Source: Crossaster papposus (taxonomy: Eukaryota; Echinodermata; Asteroidea; Velatida; Solasteridae). Taken from it: a stretch of DNA of 64,000 nucleotides. The notes below the pieces were generated by a model. That model searched no databases. It was given only the letters and a program-made list of their open reading frames with translations, and was not told the DNA's origin. Below, piece after piece: positions 12,173-22,617 of this stretch. The stretch spans positions 2,170,001 through 2,234,000 of the forward strand of contig JBAIAA010000531.1 of the NCBI GenBank assembly GCA_037893245.1, read 5' to 3'. A program made the translations under genes and the position numbers. Position 1 is the stretch's first letter. Every line of letters begins with the position of its first letter.

Positions 12173-12730
12173 ATTTAACTGCCAATGCCTATACAGTCAA
12201 GCACAATTCTAAGAAATTTGACGCAACTTGTTTGGCAGTAAACAACTAAACAACAATCAATCAATAACTATCAATCAATCAATACGCCAGGCGAACATGG
12301 TACGCTAACCGTAGGCTGTTTCAGCAACAACTAATACACACTGGTTATCGGTCACTACACCGACTTGTACTTCTACTTGCGTATATTATTATTAGGCAGA
12401 AACCAATCCTTATAGTCCATGCAACAAACAACAACACTATTATAATAGTGATGGGCAACTATAATGGTATGGTTAGTTTTTGTTATGAGTGGGCAACTAT
12501 TATCAAAATATCACTGCAATACTCACAATTTCTTTTGTACCATAATATCACATTATTTCCATTCCAAATTTGGAAATTGTTCAACAATAACAAGTCCTAT
12601 CTGCCGTTCATAGATCGCGAGTGTCCGAAATTATTCCAGTACTCCGATTCTGTCTGACCACAGTTTCGTGATGTTGCAGGCATCTGGTTCTCCAACGCGC
12701 GTCAACGTCGGGGCTGGACGGGGCTGATAA

Positions 12731-13839
12731 TGGCCCTGTCACACTATAACGTTTTAGGCCAACGCGTGAGTAGCGCGTTAAAAATAGTTGATACGCTGGC
12801 AAACGCTGAACTTCCACAGAAAAAGTCAAGTGGAACCGTGATTTCAGCGTGTCCATAACGCGTTGTTAACGTGTTCAATACGTTCGCCAGCGCGTGAGAA
12901 ACGCGTTAGTAACGCGCTCGACGACTGATGAACGACTGCCCAGCGCGTGAGTAGCGTGTTTCAACGCGCGCCAGCGTACTGCAACGACCACATGGTTAGT
13001 TGTATACAAAGCCGACGCGCTACTACACTAATGGCCCTGTCACACCAGAACGTTTTAGGCCAACATGTTGGAATATCGGTAACACGCAGGTAAACGTTGA
13101 CCAACGCTAGGCCAGCGTTCGCAACACGCTAAGCGCGTTACCCACACGCTGGAACACGCTGGAACACGCTGAGGCAAAAATACATTTTTCAACATACCTA
13201 AAATTTTCAGCGTTTGCCAGCGTGTGACTGCACACGCTGGCGGCGCGCAGGATGGTCGTTACTCACGCTGTCGTATTTTCACTATAAATCAATTATACGT
13301 TCCTCACACGCTTAGCGCGTTCCTCACACGATACTCACGCGCTGGCATACGCTATGAACCCGTTACCAATCTGTATGGACAGGCTGAAATCACGGTTCCA
13401 CTTGATTTTTTCTGTGAAAGTTCAGCGATTGCCAGCGTATCAACTATTTTTAACGCGCTACTCATGCATTGGCCTAAAACGTTCTGGGGTGATAGGGCCA
13501 TAACCAGCGTGTCGCCAGAGTACGCCAGCGTACGCCAGCGTGCGCCAGCGTGTGAGTAGCGGGTTGATAACGATCGTCTAGCGTGTTCGACGCGTGAGTA
13601 ACAAACCTCCAACGCTCTGCCAGCGTGTGCCTTCACACGCTGGCAAACGCTGGAAATTGTATCTATGTTGACAAAAATATGTTTTCCTCAGCGTGTGACA
13701 GCATGTCCCAGCGCGTGAGTAACGCGCTCAGCGTGTTGCTAACGCTGGCCAAGCGTTGGTCAACGTTTGCCAGCATGTTGCCAAAATTACAACACGTTAC
13801 TCACGCGTTGGCCTAAAATGGTCTGGTGTGACAGGGCCA
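12731..13839. mobile_element. MITE in the gypsy leader, Harbinger-like
   Basis: The ends are TGGCCCTGTCACAC on the left and its complement on the right, flanked on both sides by TAA (12728-12730, 13840-13842). A 3-bp TWA duplication points to PIF/Harbinger, which is inference. The interior has no gene. It is packed with short inverted words related to AACGCGTGAGTAACGCG and CGCCAGCGT. A second copy of the family sits inside it. Confidence 0.8.
13032..13500. mobile_element. Second MITE copy nested in the first
   Basis: 469 bp with ends TGGCCCTGTCACACCAGAAC and a near-complement on the right, again flanked by TAA (13029-13031 and 13501-13503). The host MITE reads on across the site once the insert and one TAA are removed. 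Confidence 0.78.
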
Positions 13840-14431
13840 TAAGTGGAGCGGGGCTAACGGCAACGTCCACGGGGCTGAGCGGCGCTGAACGGGGCGGTGT
13901 TCACTGTTGCGTTGGGGACAGTTATCGGCGCTCTCGCCGTTGTGTACGGGGAATCACGGCTTGCCGAAGTTCACAACTTGTTAAACGTGTAGTGCGTTTG
14001 CCGTGGAGCGATCTCTGTTCGTGACAGATCTCCGTACCGTTAAACACACCGACTTCCTGGGGGCTGGGTTGTCCGGAGCAACGTGCCACTCTAGACCAAT
14101 CAGTTCAGGGCACTGTGGAGCGGTCTCTCTCCACCAGTTGTTGGCTTTTCCAATTACTGAGCTTGCTGCAACGGCACTCCGACGGACAGTGGAACGACGT
14201 GCAATCGAGCTGTGGCTACCCGATACAGTCAATGGAACAGCTAGTTGCTGACGTGTCCTGTATACATGGCCGGGGCAACTGTGTACAGTACTTTTACATA
14301 GCTGCGTGCACCTTTTGTTTGCGTGTAAGGTATGGCGTGTTGTTTTAACCTTCGTGGAAACTGACGACTTAGAACTTGCACATTCTCTCGGCGATCTCAC
14401 TGAAATCGTGAGGCCTACCGATCTCTGATGG

Positions 14432-14449
14432 ATCCCATCCTCGTCGCCA
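14432..14449 (-). other. Primer binding site, tRNA-Ser(GCU)
   Basis: On the plus strand, ATCCCATCCTCGTCGCCA equals the last 18 nt (with CCA) of metazoan tRNA-Ser(GCU) as I recall it. It lies four bases inside the 5' LTR, so reverse transcription probably starts from that tRNA. Confidence 0.8.
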
Positions 14450-14453
14450 GAAT

Positions 14454-14676
14454 TGTTATGTCCCGACATGGGTACATGGTGGGTTCTTGGTGAGAGATGA
14501 AGATAATAATAAAGGAATGTCCAAGCCGTCACATAATCTGCATGTCTCCATTTATTCTAGAACTCTCAAGCAACCACTCAGAGGTCATCAAACTTAACTA
14601 GCACGCATGCGCGTGTCACAAAGGAATGAATATGGATGATCCTCAAGACTTATGCACTCCGTGCCTATATATAACA
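14454..14676 (-). repeat. 5' LTR of the gypsy element
   Basis: 223 bp, TG...CA ends, identical by eye to 7241-7463. Followed on the outside by the duplicated GAAAC. As the 5' LTR it would hold the element's promoter. TATATATA near its outer edge falls in U3. Confidence 0.92.
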
Positions 14677-14681
14677 GAAAC

Positions 14682-17600
14682 GAACACCTGATACTGCTGT
14701 GAAGACCAGACACACTATAGAGCGTGAGCCACCCCTCCCTATCTATATTGGCATCAATGTGCATGCACTGACCAGAAGCAAGAAACTCATCAAGCAGTTA
14801 TATCACTTCGGCATCAGCATTTCCTATGACAGGATTATGGATATTGAGGACTGGATCGCCACTTCTACCTGTGAACGCTTTGTAGAAGATGAAGTGGTGT
14901 CTCCGGCCTTCGGAAAGGTTTGTTCACTGTTGGTGCCCTGGACAACCCAGACCACAACCTCAGCTCAACCACTTCCAAAACATAATTCCATGAGACTGGA
15001 ATCAGCCTTTTCCAGTTGCCTACCAAGACCAAACCTGGTAAGAGCAGACCACCTGTTATGATACCACCTTCTGGAAATGAAAAGCACGCTCTTCCTGACA
15101 GCTACGCCTATGTACCAGCCATAGCCTTGACGACAACTGCTGTTGCGGTGCCAGAAAGTGATGTGTTTCCAGTCGAGAGGTGCTTAGATGAGGCCAAAAC
15201 AGGGGAACACAGCTGGGTAGAGCATTCACTGCTACTTCTAGAGACAAAGTAACTCACCAGTAAAGATACCATTTCATGGGCTGCCTATCATGCTCCGGTA
15301 AAAGACCCTCCAGCACAATGTGCACTCTTTCCTCTATTCTATGAGAAGTCCGCCACTCCTGCTATGATCAAGCATGGCATGGATGTACAGAGACAAACGG
15401 TCAAATATCTGAAGCCAGGACAAATCCCAGTCACTACATTTGACCAGCCTCTGTTTGCCCTGGCAAAGTTTGTACAGTGGAAATGACCAGACACTCATGG
15501 TGAGAGAGTACATGTGGTTATGCTAGGTGGTCTGCACACAGAAATGGCACTGTGGAATACACTTGGGGATGTCTTAAAAAGTTCTGGCTGGACTACAGCC
15601 CTCACAGAGGCAGAGGTAGCATCATCTGGCACGGCTGATTCGTATCTGAAGGCAGCACACCTAACTCGAACTAGGCACGCTCACCAAATCACTCTCTTGA
15701 CCCTTCACAATATCCAGAGGGAGGCTTTCATGCTCAGCGAGGGCCCCAAAAACAACATGCAGAAGAGAAGTCCCACTTTCATGTACTGGGACCTGATCAT
15801 GCGCTACGAAACCCTCATTCTCATAATCATCAGGGCTCACAGAGAGAATAATTTCCCTTTGTATGTTGAAGTCTTGGAGGAACTCACACCACTGTTCTTT
15901 GCCTTGGATCATGTGAACTACTCACGGTGGATGCCTGTCCACATCAGAGATATGAAGTCCTTGCCCGACACTATCAAGGATGAGTTTGAGAGTTTTCTCA
16001 CTGGGTCCTTTCCAAGACCAGTAACAAATTCTCTGCGATCCCATTTGATCAAGCTCATGAGCAGGAAAACAAGATTGTGAAAGGTTCTGGTGGAGCTATT
16101 GGGCTCACAGAAAACCCTGTGGCCTTTCGAAGATGGATGCTCTCGGGACCAGAGATCTCCAGGCTGCTGAAGCAATTTGAACAAGAATACCTTCCTGATG
16201 ATGACACAGAGATCCCGGAGAATTTCCAGCACCATGAGCAGGGTTTCTCAACACAGAAGATCTTCCAGCGACAGGTTGTCAGCCTCTCTGATACCATCAG
16301 ACGAATGGGCAATCCCTTCTTGGATGATTTCTAAGATCTAGTAACTCTCGACAGTCGCAACTGCGCAGATGAATCAGTAGAACTTTGTCAAGAATGTGCT
16401 TGATGTGCGAAGCCACTCTATCCATGACCCAATCAAGAGGAATTATCTAGCACTATTCAGTAAACCTAAACGCAAGGTAACATCTAAGCAGGGGAAGAAG
16501 ATCAAAGTGCTTCAAAACAATGTGGCACTCTTTGGCCAGCTGTACATATCTATGCAGAACCGGGATGGTGACTTGGCAGAGTTCTTTGCACATGAGATAC
16601 AGTCCTTCCCTCCTTCCCTCTCAGACTTTGACAAGCTTCATTTGCCAAGCACGAAGTCTGACCTGCTGAAGTGTCTTGAGCAACCTGGTCAACCAGAGCC
16701 ACCCTCAACCTATGACTGCAAAGTCCTGGATGGTGCCGTCATCGTACACTGTCGGCGTCGGCACCTTCCATGAGTATGCAGACAGGGTATTCATCCCTTA
16801 CCTGGAGAAGCAGCTGCAGGATGCCACGAGGTTGGATGTTGTGTGGGACACATACATCCCAGATAGTTTGAAGGAGTCTACCCGGGAAAAGAGAGGCAAG
16901 GGTGTGCGCAGGAAAGTGTCCGGTGAGACCAAACTACCAGGCAATTGGATGAACTTTCTCCGGGACCCACTCAACAAGAAGGAGCTGTTTGCCTTTTTGA
17001 CTTCCAAGATTGTAGATTTCAATTTTCCGCCAGCCAAAGCTCTACATGTCACATCCGGGAAATATGTGGCATCCATTGGTACCAGCATCCCCATGCAAAA
17101 CTGCAATCGTGAGGAGGCGGACACCAGGGTTGTGGTTCATTTGCTGCATGCTCTGAAACACGGGGGAAAGACTATCCATGTACGTACTGTGGACACAGAT
17201 GTTGTAGTAATCATTGCTGGCACATTCCATTATCTGATTACAACTGAACCTTTGGCTGACATCTGGGTGGCCTTTGGCATGGACAAGAATTACAGGTTTT
17301 ACCACATCAACGCCATCTACTCAAGCCTAGGGCAGCAACAATTACAAGCATTACCCATTTTCCAAGCATTTTCAGGTTGTGACACAACCTCTGCTTTCAA
17401 TGGCAAGGGCAAGAAGTCAGTTTGGCAGGCCTGGCAGGCCTATAAAGACGTCACACAGACATTTGTGTATCTGGCCGATCATCCTTTCCAGATGATGGAT
17501 CTCGACGACGACTCTTTTCTGAAGCTCGAGAGACTGACTGGTATCCTGTATGACAAAACCAGTCCTTCGAGCTCCGTCAACGAGACAAGTGAACTCTTCT

Positions 17601-17914
17601 GCCATAAGAATCGAGCAATGGACAAACTGCCACCCACCAAGGATGCACTACTCCAGCATGTCCGCCGGGTAGTGTATCAAGCAGGAATCTGGACGACCTG
17701 CACACAAACACAGCCAATGGTTCCTTCTCCAAAGGATTTTTCCTGGACCAAAGTATCAGAGTCATGGGTACCAATTTGGATGACAATTCCAGAGATTTCC
17801 AGATCGTGTCGTGAACTTATAAGATGTTCATGCAAAGGAGACTGCTTCAACTGCAAATGCGGCAAAGCAAATCTCGACTGTTCACCACTTTGCAAGTGCA
17901 AATGTACTCCATAG
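14682..17914 (+). pseudogene. Academ-like cargo gene, 3' part (FEN1/XPG-like, CXC)
   Basis: Continuation of the gene cut at 7240. Successive pieces occupy about 14682-15061, 15016-15252, 15253-16080, 16077-16334, 16396-16773 and 16750-17914, showing several frame changes and in-frame stops (for example TAA at 15250-15252). The last piece is open for over 380 codons. It contains REEADTRVVVH followed about 20 residues later by VRTVDTDVVVI, an arrangement like the acidic active-site residues of FEN1/XPG nucleases. It also has FSGCDTTSAF. It ends in a cysteine cluster (CSCKGDCFNCKCG ... LCKCKC) like a tesmin/TSO1 CXC DNA-binding motif. In the intact family this would be a DNA-binding nuclease or transposase. 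This copy is dead. The nuclease reading is inference from motif spacing. Confidence 0.72.
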
Positions 17915-18085
17915 AACATTGTAAACTGTAAGTTGAGTTTACTTAACAATCACACATACTTAGAAAACTGAGAAAATTGTGAAAGTTTCTTTACACTGCA
18001 TTCTAATTCAACCCCATCCATACAATGGTCTAGTCTCCATGGGGTGAGATAGTCAGGAAAATTGAGAACTGTTTGGCAGCCTACA

Positions 18086-18091
18086 AATAAA
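18086..18091 (+). terminator. Polyadenylation signal AATAAA
   Basis: AATAAA about 170 bp past the stop of the CXC gene remnant, a plausible poly(A) signal for it. Confidence 0.4.
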
Positions 18092-18236
18092 GCGTTGTGT
18101 ATTTGCTTTAAACAAATGAGTTTTATCTAGTTATTGGGATACATGCTTCACGAATGATTATTCACTTTATTGGGTGATAACATTTAACTTCCAACCAGAA
18201 AAGCAGACAGGGATTCGGGGAGTGGGTGTTCAACAT

Positions 18237-18413
18237 CCCCCCCCCCCAAAAAAAAAAAAAAAAAAAAAAAAAGTGGGGGTGGGTATTATCTGTATACATT
18301 GTATGTGGTGAATGTTTTGAATATGTGACTGTCTAGAAAGCATCCTGCTATACTTTTGTTTTTGTGAAACAAATATCGGACGGGCCTGAAACCGCCCCCC
18401 CCCCCCCCCCCCC
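18237..18413. repeat. Poly-C/poly-A and poly-C tracts
   Basis: C tract then about 25 A (18237-18272), and a second C tract at 18395-18413. Homopolymers of this length are mutable and error-prone to sequence. Confidence 0.9.
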
Positions 18414-18469
18414 TTTTAAAAAAACGGTATTTATAATATTTAAAAAACAAATTGGTACTATTATATTGT

Positions 18470-18690
18470 TCAATTACCTAAAAATCACAAATTTGGCAAC
18501 CACCCTGAGCTTCTTATGACTCCCAGTACTCGAGAAAAGTGATATTTTGTCATATATGGCGGCCATTTTGAAATGTTGTATTTTACATAGGAACAATTAA
18601 AAATTCCGGAGGGCTCCTAGGCTAATCTTAATTAATAGGCCCTAGGGGAGCCTCATGCCAGTCACGGTAATTTCACTAAGCCACCTGACT
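18470..18690 (-). repeat. Right terminal inverted repeat of the Academ-like element
   Basis: Inverted partner of 4581-4826. It is slightly shorter because of one deletion relative to the left copy. Confidence 0.85.
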
Positions 18691-19094
18691 ATGTTCTGTT
18701 CCTCGAACAGACGTAGTTCTAGTTTTTATTTATTAATTGGTTTGTATAGGTTTGTTAGTCATTTGCAACATTTCCCTTTTACTAATTTGTGGTTTGGAGG
18801 ATTTTCTTTTCAAGGAAAATAAAGCCCGAGAACCTGACTTGCAACTCGCATACGCTTAAGCATAAATTATGACCATAGCTCTTTAGTGGTACGGAAATAA
18901 ATATCGCTTACATGTAAATTCTGTTTCCTATTTATATTTTGAAGTGGGACAGGCGACCATTGTCGATTGTTAATCAACTTTACGGACGGTGAATTAACGT
19001 GTAAACTGACTTGTGAAAACAATAAGCTTAATTTGCTATTGTGTAGTGAAAGGTGAGTATATGTTTGTGAAAGTGCCAACGTACAATCAAGGGG

Positions 19095-20215
19095 ACCTCG
19101 CTTGCAAATTGACCTGTAATTTTCAAATCCATTTTGATGCCACCCTGGGACTTTCACAACTACTAGATGATGAATAGATTATGACGATTTGTAAATATCT
19201 TGAACTTTATATGCACAGTTTTCTTGTAATTTACCGTCAAATCACGGAAATTAGTGCGGTGTCACAATTACCGCATACAAACGCACCCAGCCCATAGTGT
19301 TGATGTAATACGTGATGTACATGTACATTGTACATGTCATTGTACATCACATACACTAGCTGGATGAACGGGATATGTTCGTGAACAATGACTCTCATTT
19401 TTAAACCGAGTACGACGCCACCCTAAACTTTAGACGAATTGGAGGATATAATCCGCTAAAGATGCTACCTTAATCTCATTCAGTTTCCATTTGTAGTTTT
19501 CCCGCCAAAAGTCGAGGAACTCCAGCACCACTTGAAAATGTAGTACATAGAGCGACACACATAAGCCAATAAACACACCCCGCTTGCAAATTGACCTAAA
19601 CGTAATTTCCAAATCTAGGTTGATGCCACCCTTGGACTTTTACAACTTCTAGACGAGTAATAGGTTACTACTATTTGTAAATATCTTGAACTTCCTATGC
19701 ATAGTTTCCCTGTGATTTATCTTCAAATCACAGGATCTAAATTAGTGTGTTGCCACGATTGTCACATAATAACAAACGCACGTAGCTTATTATCATCCGG
19801 GTATACATTACGCGTTGCTGGACGGGGTATGTTCGTGAAAATGCCTCTCATCTTTAAACCAATTATGATGCTACCCTAAACTTTAGACGAATTAGAGGAT
19901 AGAATCCAATGAAGATGCTACGTCAATCACATCCAGTTTCCATGTGTAGTTTTTCCGCCAAAAATCGAGGAACTTCAGCACCACATTGAAAATAATATAT
20001 TATGTGCAGCGCGCGACACATCGGAGCCACACCCCGCTTGCAAATTGACCAGTAATTTCCGAATCCAGTTCGATGCCACCCTGGGACCTTTACAACTTCT
20101 AGATGGGAATAGGTTAATACGATTTGTAAATATCTTGAACTTTCTGTGCATAGTTTGTTTTTTGTAATTTATCGTCAAAACATTAGCGCAGTGTCACAAT
20201 TATCGCGTCAAAAAA
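19095..20215 (+). repeat. Tandem repeat, unit about 450-480 bp, 2.3 copies
   Basis: The word CTTGCAAATTGACC followed by a GATGCCACCCTGGGACTTT-like block and TTTGTAAATATCTTGAAC recurs at about 19101, 19582 and 20036. Units have diverged and hold no gene. Confidence 0.75.
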
Positions 20216-20904
20216 AATTATTGACTCCAACTCCAAGGTTGTGTGTGCTCTGGAATATTAATCACACTTTGTTTACCTCGCTGATAGTGGTGCGGAATAC
20301 GGTATCTCCTGGAGACGTGAACACAATGGGGACAATGGGAGTGAAAATGTCCCCAAAGGGTCTCCACTAGGAATTTCACGAATTCGATATTTGGACTATA
20401 CTTAAATTACTCAAAAACTAGGGTTTGATTGTGGGTTGGGGTTAGTGTTTGGGTTAGGGTATAATATGAGGTATATTGGGTCGAAATTTCAACCCAGGAA
20501 ATAAATTTTAAAAACGTTCTCGACTTTCTAACCAATTTTTACACGAGAACAAGGCCATGTCTTTACAGTGATACAAACATGCGAATTCATGTACTTAGGG
20601 GTTGATGGCAAGATCAGACCAATTAGTTATCCCCTTACGGTAATTTCGAATCGAGAACTGACCTCGAACTGCTTCCCATTAGTGTACTGGCTGCTTTATT
20701 GTAATAAAATGTTAAAAACCATCGGCCCTGCAACTGCGAATGCCTGTGCCAATAATTGATAATATGTGTGTGTCTTGTCTAGGCTATTTACCCCGCATGG
20801 CTGACTGTCTCATCTCTCCATCTTGCTCGAGCCGTGGTCTGTGAATTATTTTATTTTTTGGCCAGAAAACTGGTTGCCATTCCGATTAAATAATACAAGC
20901 ATGT

Positions 20905-21065
20905 AGAGTGTCATGGCCCAGTGGTTACGGTGCTCGACTCGTGTACGAAGGTACGCGTGTTCAAACCCTGCTGTTTGTGCCCTGGGGTGAGACACGTAAG
21001 TGTGGGTCCTCGTAAATATTTCATATAAGTGTATTCGGCATTTGTTTTATATGAAAGGACTTGGT
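20905..21065 (+). repeat. tRNA-derived SINE
   Basis: RNA polymerase III promoter boxes are visible: A box TGGCCCAGTGG (20914-20924) and B box GTTCAAACCC (20959-20968). A non-tRNA body and an AT-rich tail follow. It does not fold as a complete tRNA, so it is a SINE rather than a tRNA gene. Confidence 0.7.
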
Positions 21066-21478
21066 CAGCAAGTAACTACAATTAAAATATTATTTTTTTA
21101 AATAGCCCGTTGTCATGGTGACAGGCCATTTTGTGTTCTGAGCATTTTTAGCCAGTCTCTGGGCGGCAAAAAACTTTTTTTTTTTATTAAAACAAATTCA
21201 CCTAGCCTTAATATACAATTTTATCACAAAATCAACTATATTATTACAAAATATCACCTTGCCCTTACTTTAGAAAAAAAACACACCATGTTTTAAATGT
21301 CACCCTTTTAAAGAGAAATCCCAACCATAGTTTATAATGGCATAACGTTAAAGAATGTCAATTGGAATTGTGACTTGATTTTTAGTTCTTTTTTATCGGT
21401 TTCGGTAAACATAAAAAATATACATTGCGCTTACCGTCAAGCGAGACGCCATTTTGTTCGGGTTTATCGGTACATAAG

Positions 21479-21858
21479 AGATATTGTGACGTAGTGTCTG
21501 CACCATCAGTACGCGAAGCCCGATCGATAGCGGCCCTGCACGCACAATGAATGCAAGTGAACCCTTTTGTGTACGGCATAGTGTATACATATAATGTGTA
21601 CTGTACATGTGAAAGTGGGCTCAAAGTCATAAGAAGAAGGACCTGATGCCATAATTACTAACTCACAGATTTTCTATTCTTCTCAGAAAAACAAAAATAA
21701 TAGATAGTTTGTGGCGCGTCAAGTCGCAATAGTCGGGCGCCGTACAACATACGTATGCATAATGTAGTTGGCCGCGTCAAGGTAGGATTCCAGTGCGAAC
21801 AACACGCACTAAAGCGATGTGCATTGAAGTGCAGACACTACGTCACAATATCCCGGAT
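21479..21858. repeat. Inverted repeat pair around 335 bp spacer
   Basis: GATATTGTGACGTAGTGTCT near 21479 has its complement near 21838-21858. The arrangement looks like the inside of a MITE, but outer ends were not defined. Confidence 0.5.
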
Positions 21859-22229
21859 GAGGCGGGAAATTTGAACAATGTGGACGCGCCCTTGTACTCC
21901 TAAATGGCGAGAAGTCGTAAATATATTAGGCGCGTACGTCGTTTTCGATAACAAATCAAAACAAATTCCCTGCTGAGTCAGTATGTTACCATATATTATT
22001 GTAGACTAGGTAAAATATTATTAAGCCTAGAATTTCCCTTCAATAGAACATGCATTAGAGCATTGTACAATTATATTTTGTAACCTATTTCTGTCCCTCA
22101 GAAAGTCGACTTGCCAGGGGTCTCAGAATATTTTCCTTTTTGATTTAATTAGAGCCAACATTCGTTTGTTCATATCTGGTGAGAAATGTTTGGGGGATTA
22201 TAGCCTATTTAGGCAGAACTACATCAAAA

Positions 22230-22436
22230 AATAGAGAGGTTTCGCAAGCAAACGGATACGGTTAGCTTAACGGATACGTCATCAATTTTCGCGGACTAAT
22301 GACGTCCCAGTTTCTCACTATTCGCTAACCGTGTACAAGGCACGGATATTCAGCTCGCTACACGTAAGTATAAAACCTGTACGGATAGCTAAACGTACGC
22401 GTACGCGTATCCGTTCGTATGCGAAACCTCTCTATT
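22230..22436. mobile_element. 207-bp MITE with AATAGAGAGGTTTCGCA ends
   Basis: Left end AATAGAGAGGTTTCGCA and right end its complement TGCGAAACCTCTCTATT. Inner words ACGGATACG and CGTATCCG also pair. No coding capacity, and no certain target duplication. Confidence 0.75.
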
Positions 22437-22617
22437 GTCATTTTCCCAAACAACTTGGAAAATGAAATTTAAGCTTTTCCTTCAGTTTGAAGTAATAATA
22501 CACACAAACAAAAGTATTTGGCGCCTTTTCCAAATCATAAAAGTGAGTTGTAGGCCTGTGTTTGTGTTTGTATAACCACAGGTACCAATTACACTGGTGG
22601 GCCTCTAGGGCTTATAC

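Larger units (their letters stand above)
7241..14676 (-). mobile_element. Ty3/gypsy (Mag-type) LTR element
   Basis: A fossil LTR element on the minus strand. It has two 223-bp LTRs that begin TG and end CA and show no difference by eye, so the insertion is recent. The 5-bp target duplication is GAAAC (7236-7240 and 14677-14681). A primer site matching tRNA-Ser(GCU) and a purine tract are in the expected places. Parts, from the 5' end at right: LTR, primer site, leader holding nested MITEs, gag-pol open frame, a short second open frame, purine tract, LTR. It looks whole or nearly so, with at most about one break. The tRNA-Ser primer and the domain order suit the Mag lineage. The nested MITEs came after, or were carried along by, the source copy. 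Confidence 0.9.
4581..18690 (+). mobile_element. Large TIR DNA transposon, Academ-like, interrupted by a gypsy element
   Basis: The two ends are long imperfect inverted repeats. Left starts AGTCAGGTGGCTTAGTG at 4581. Right ends with its complement at 18690. The match continues inward through GGCCTATTAATTAAGATTAG for over 200 bp, with a roughly 30-bp indel. Between them lies one broken gene on the plus strand (6151-7240 and 14682-17914). Without the 7.4 kb gypsy insertion the element would be about 6.7 kb. The target duplication is unclear: only a TA flank on both sides can be read. The cargo gene has a FEN1/XPG-like acidic motif and a CXC-type cysteine tail, features that I associate with Academ-type transposons. 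That superfamily assignment is inference. Similar proteins are common as uncharacterised repeats in invertebrate genomes. The copy looks old: the TIRs have diverged and the gene carries several breaks. Confidence 0.75.

Noticed and set aside
20436-20460. Interstitial telomere (GGGTTAGGGT-like text)
   Set aside because: Only irregular GGGTT words, not a TTAGGG array.
20905-21065. Functional tRNA gene
   Set aside because: A and B boxes are present but the stems do not form a full cloverleaf. It reads as a SINE.
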